A DNA stretch of 64,000 nucleotides from Homarus americanus. Lineage: Eukaryota > Arthropoda > Malacostraca > Decapoda > Nephropidae. The notes beneath the pieces were generated by a model, which did not search any database, was not told where the DNA came from, and was given only the letters and a program-made list of their open reading frames with translations. This document shows, piece by piece, positions 61,851-64,000 of the stretch. The first letter of the stretch is position 1; each line of letters begins with the position of its first letter. The stretch is taken from assembly GCF_018991925.1 (NCBI RefSeq), contig NW_024736071.1:11463302-11527301 (forward strand). Direction: 5' to 3'. Both the position numbers and the translations under genes were made by a program.

Positions 61851-61994
61851 GTGTGATAATTATAATTGACATTTTATTGTCACCTCAGCCTGACCGCTCC
61901 CATGAAAGTGAATGTTAACAACCTGGGAATCTCATCACACTGCCACGCATCATAATAAAAACGAAGAATGTCTTGTGGCCCGGTGGAAGGGGCG

Positions 61995-62200
61995 ACTCAC
62001 CACCACACACTACCATCGCCCCACACCACCACCAAAATACACCACAACTACCACCACCAACTCATAGCAACCACCAAACAATCCCCACCAAACAACCCCA
62101 ACCAAAAACCACCCCCACCAAAACACGCCACCAAACACCACTACCACTACAATACCCCGCCACACACCATTACCTAAACACATCTCGACTACCACCACCA
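61995..62200. repeat. CCA/ACC-rich low complexity
   Basis: Irregular CACCACCAAA words. Confidence 0.75.
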
Positions 62201-62319
62201 ACACCTACTTTGCTGTCACTCAGAATCGAGTATGACGATCGTCCAGCAATGATACAATGATATGAGTTATTAAAGACCCTTCATCCGGTACTCGATGTCC
62301 ACCCCGCCGGCTAAATTGA

Positions 62320-62520
62320 CACAGACTCTACATGCTACGACGACTCAGGTCACTTGGGGCACCCACGCCAGAGCTGAGGACTATCTACAACGCATTTATA
62401 CTCCCAAAATTAACGTATGAGTCACCAGCCTGGTCGTCTTCTCTCAACTCTACCCAACAACGTCAGCTAGAGAAGGTACCGAAGAGGGCCTGCAGAATCA
62501 TGCTCGGCGCAGCAAAAATC
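62320..62520 (+). mobile_element. LINE reverse-transcriptase fragment
   Basis: An open frame from 62320 reads HRLYMLRRLRSLGAP, TIYNAFILPKLTYESPAW and QQRQLEKVPKRACRIMLG. This is the C-terminal reverse-transcriptase region of invertebrate non-LTR retrotransposons (compare their LRRL...YxSPVW...KRAxRIILG pattern). Similarity fades after about 62515, and a stop precedes it at 62317. A 5'- and 3'-truncated relic, different from the LINE at 57340. Confidence 0.8.
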
Positions 62521-62594
62521 ATGTCAGTGGTGCCACGTGATCGTCACCAAATGTTACCTAATACAATGATTCCAAAGTTACTGAAACAACAGTA

Positions 62595-62875
62595 AATTTC
62601 TGGTACCAACGTTAGTAAACCTTGGTATTGATGTTAGTAAACCCTCGTACTGACGTTAACAAAACAAAATTAACCCCGACATTAACGTTAACAAACAACA
62701 ATAAGTCCTGGTAATAACTTTCATAAAACAATAGCACACTTTACTATTATTCAACTTATCGTTACTGTCGAACTAACATTAGAAACTAAATATCAAACCG
62801 AGTTACTAGTTTCAGTAAACAGAAAATTTAATTTTGGTGAATAATTTGATTAAGCAACATAGAACAACCACCCAT
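62595..62875. repeat. Degenerate 28-bp repeats and AT-rich DNA
   Basis: ACGTTAGTAAACC, ATGTTAGTAAACC and ACGTTAACAAA recur about every 28-38 bp (62609-62700), then decay. Confidence 0.6.
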
Positions 62876-63150
62876 CTCTCCCTCCCTCCTCCAGCTCCCT
62901 TATTAACCCATTCCTCCCTCTCCCTTCCAACCCTCCCCCCAAATCCCTCACCAACGCCCCCATCCCTCCTCTAGCTCCCTTCCCCTTTCCTTTTCCTCAC
63001 CAACTCCTCCCTCCAAGTCTCTCACCAACCCCTCCCTCCAAGTTCCTCACCAACCCCTCCCTTCAAGTCCCTCACCAGCCCCTCCCTCCAAGTCCCTCAC
63101 CAACCCTCTCCCCCCAAGTCCCTCACCAACCCCTCCCTCCTCACCCTGTG
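62876..63150. repeat. 25-bp C-rich minisatellite
   Basis: About nine degenerate units of AAGTCCCTCACCAACCCCTC then CCTCC; best preserved at 63010-63140. Confidence 0.9.
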
Positions 63151-64000
63151 GGTCTCAGATGAACTGGTCAAGGTGGAGGTGTGAGGGTCACGCCCCCAGA
63201 TGACCTCTCACCGTGTTATAATTATACCCCCCGTCAGTTACCACCCCCCCCCCTCCCCCTTTACTTGATCTCGTGGAGGGGGGAGGGAAGGTAAACATTT
63301 CTCTTTAAATTAATGAAAATATCTAAGCATCCTAAAAAAACAGAAAAAGATGACGCAGAAGGAATAGATTAAATGAAGGAAAATACAACGGAAAAAGAAG
63401 AAAGAGACGAAAGAACGTAATAAGAGAGAAAGACTAAAGGAAGAATGAGGATGGAAAAAATAATAATAATACGCATTAAGTGAAGACGTTTTCCTAATAC
63501 CTCTACGTTATTTCACCTCCACAAGGCTACGGTTACACCTCTTCATTAACTGCTTCTACAATACAGTCGTTAAGCAATCTTTTATAACCTGTCCTCTCTG
63601 CCGAGCGTAATCAGATAGCTGTACCTGTATTACAAAAGGTGTTTTAATTTGTTCCAATGTGCGAATAAAACGTGAGAAAGTCCACAAACAGAATTAACCA
63701 TAAAGTACTTGTGTTGTATGGCTTCAGCACAGCACATTACAGTCAGAGCAACGGTTGTAAGAGTGTTATTCCAATATAACAGACAGTAACAGAGACTAGA
63801 CATGAAAGAAACAATAGTATAAAGAAGTGGGATATGGACGTTTATGAAGGGGACCACCACTCAGGGTGTTTAGGTAAAATGGTAGTACAAACATGGACCA
63901 TCAGTACACAGTATAATTAGGGAAGGACAACCTCACAGTGTTTTCATACGAGAGGGTCAAACACCTTCCCAGTTACTTCTATTTTAACTTAGTGTAAAAA
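63151..64000. other. Unique intergenic DNA to the window end
   Basis: C-rich near 63241, A/G-rich at 63340-63460, then AT-rich single-copy sequence. No gene recognised. Confidence 0.5.

Overview
The window looks like a piece of nuclear chromosome from an arthropod, most likely a decapod crustacean. This is inferred from four things: long AT, AC, AG and AAT microsatellites; dozens of minisatellites; a 150-bp tract of the arthropod telomere pentamer TTAGG/CCTAA; and a two-exon Snail-family zinc-finger gene whose N-terminus resembles that of insect Snail/Escargot. There are no bacterial-type operons, ribosome binding sites, rRNA genes or convincing functional tRNA genes.

Layout. One protein-coding gene is well supported: a snail/escargot-type repressor on the plus strand (CDS 35398-35485 joined to 35624-36909, 457 aa). 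It has a compact GC-rich TATA promoter (about 35140-35290), a probable 3' UTR of about 1.4 kb and a polyadenylation signal near 38355. Around it lie roughly 30 kb on each side of gene-poor DNA. This holds more than 20 minisatellite families (unit sizes 15-70 bp), including a 2.3-kb G-rich array (6713-9010) and a 3-kb 23-bp array (23881-26937). It also holds a 2-kb satellite whose 140-bp unit switches orientation (59711-61660), about a dozen long AT or compound microsatellites, and purine-only or pyrimidine-only stretches.

Mobile elements, all old or truncated: two opposite-strand copies of one tRNA-like SINE family (9285-9659 and 54600-54942), a second SINE with a Ser/Leu-type tRNA head (16135-16372), the 3' end of a LINE with decayed reading frame (57340-57860, minus strand), a separate LINE reverse-transcriptase fragment (62320-62520), and three related inverted-repeat MITE-like elements with CCTAA-rich centres (4796-4945, 19130-19340, 46723-46866). 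A near-perfect 47-bp-stem foldback sits at 20494-20598.

How it fits together. The most coherent system is the Snail gene and its upstream DNA. The promoter has two copies of an ATTGGC / TGACGTCA module exactly 40 bp apart, plus a third partial copy. It also has a CACCTG (Snail-type E2 box) and CACGTG sites. About 0.5-0.8 kb upstream of the TATA box lies a 35-bp minisatellite carrying a CACGTG E-box in seven of ten units. Most other long open frames in the window, including one of 1103 codons, are by-products of stop-free tandem repeats and are not genes.
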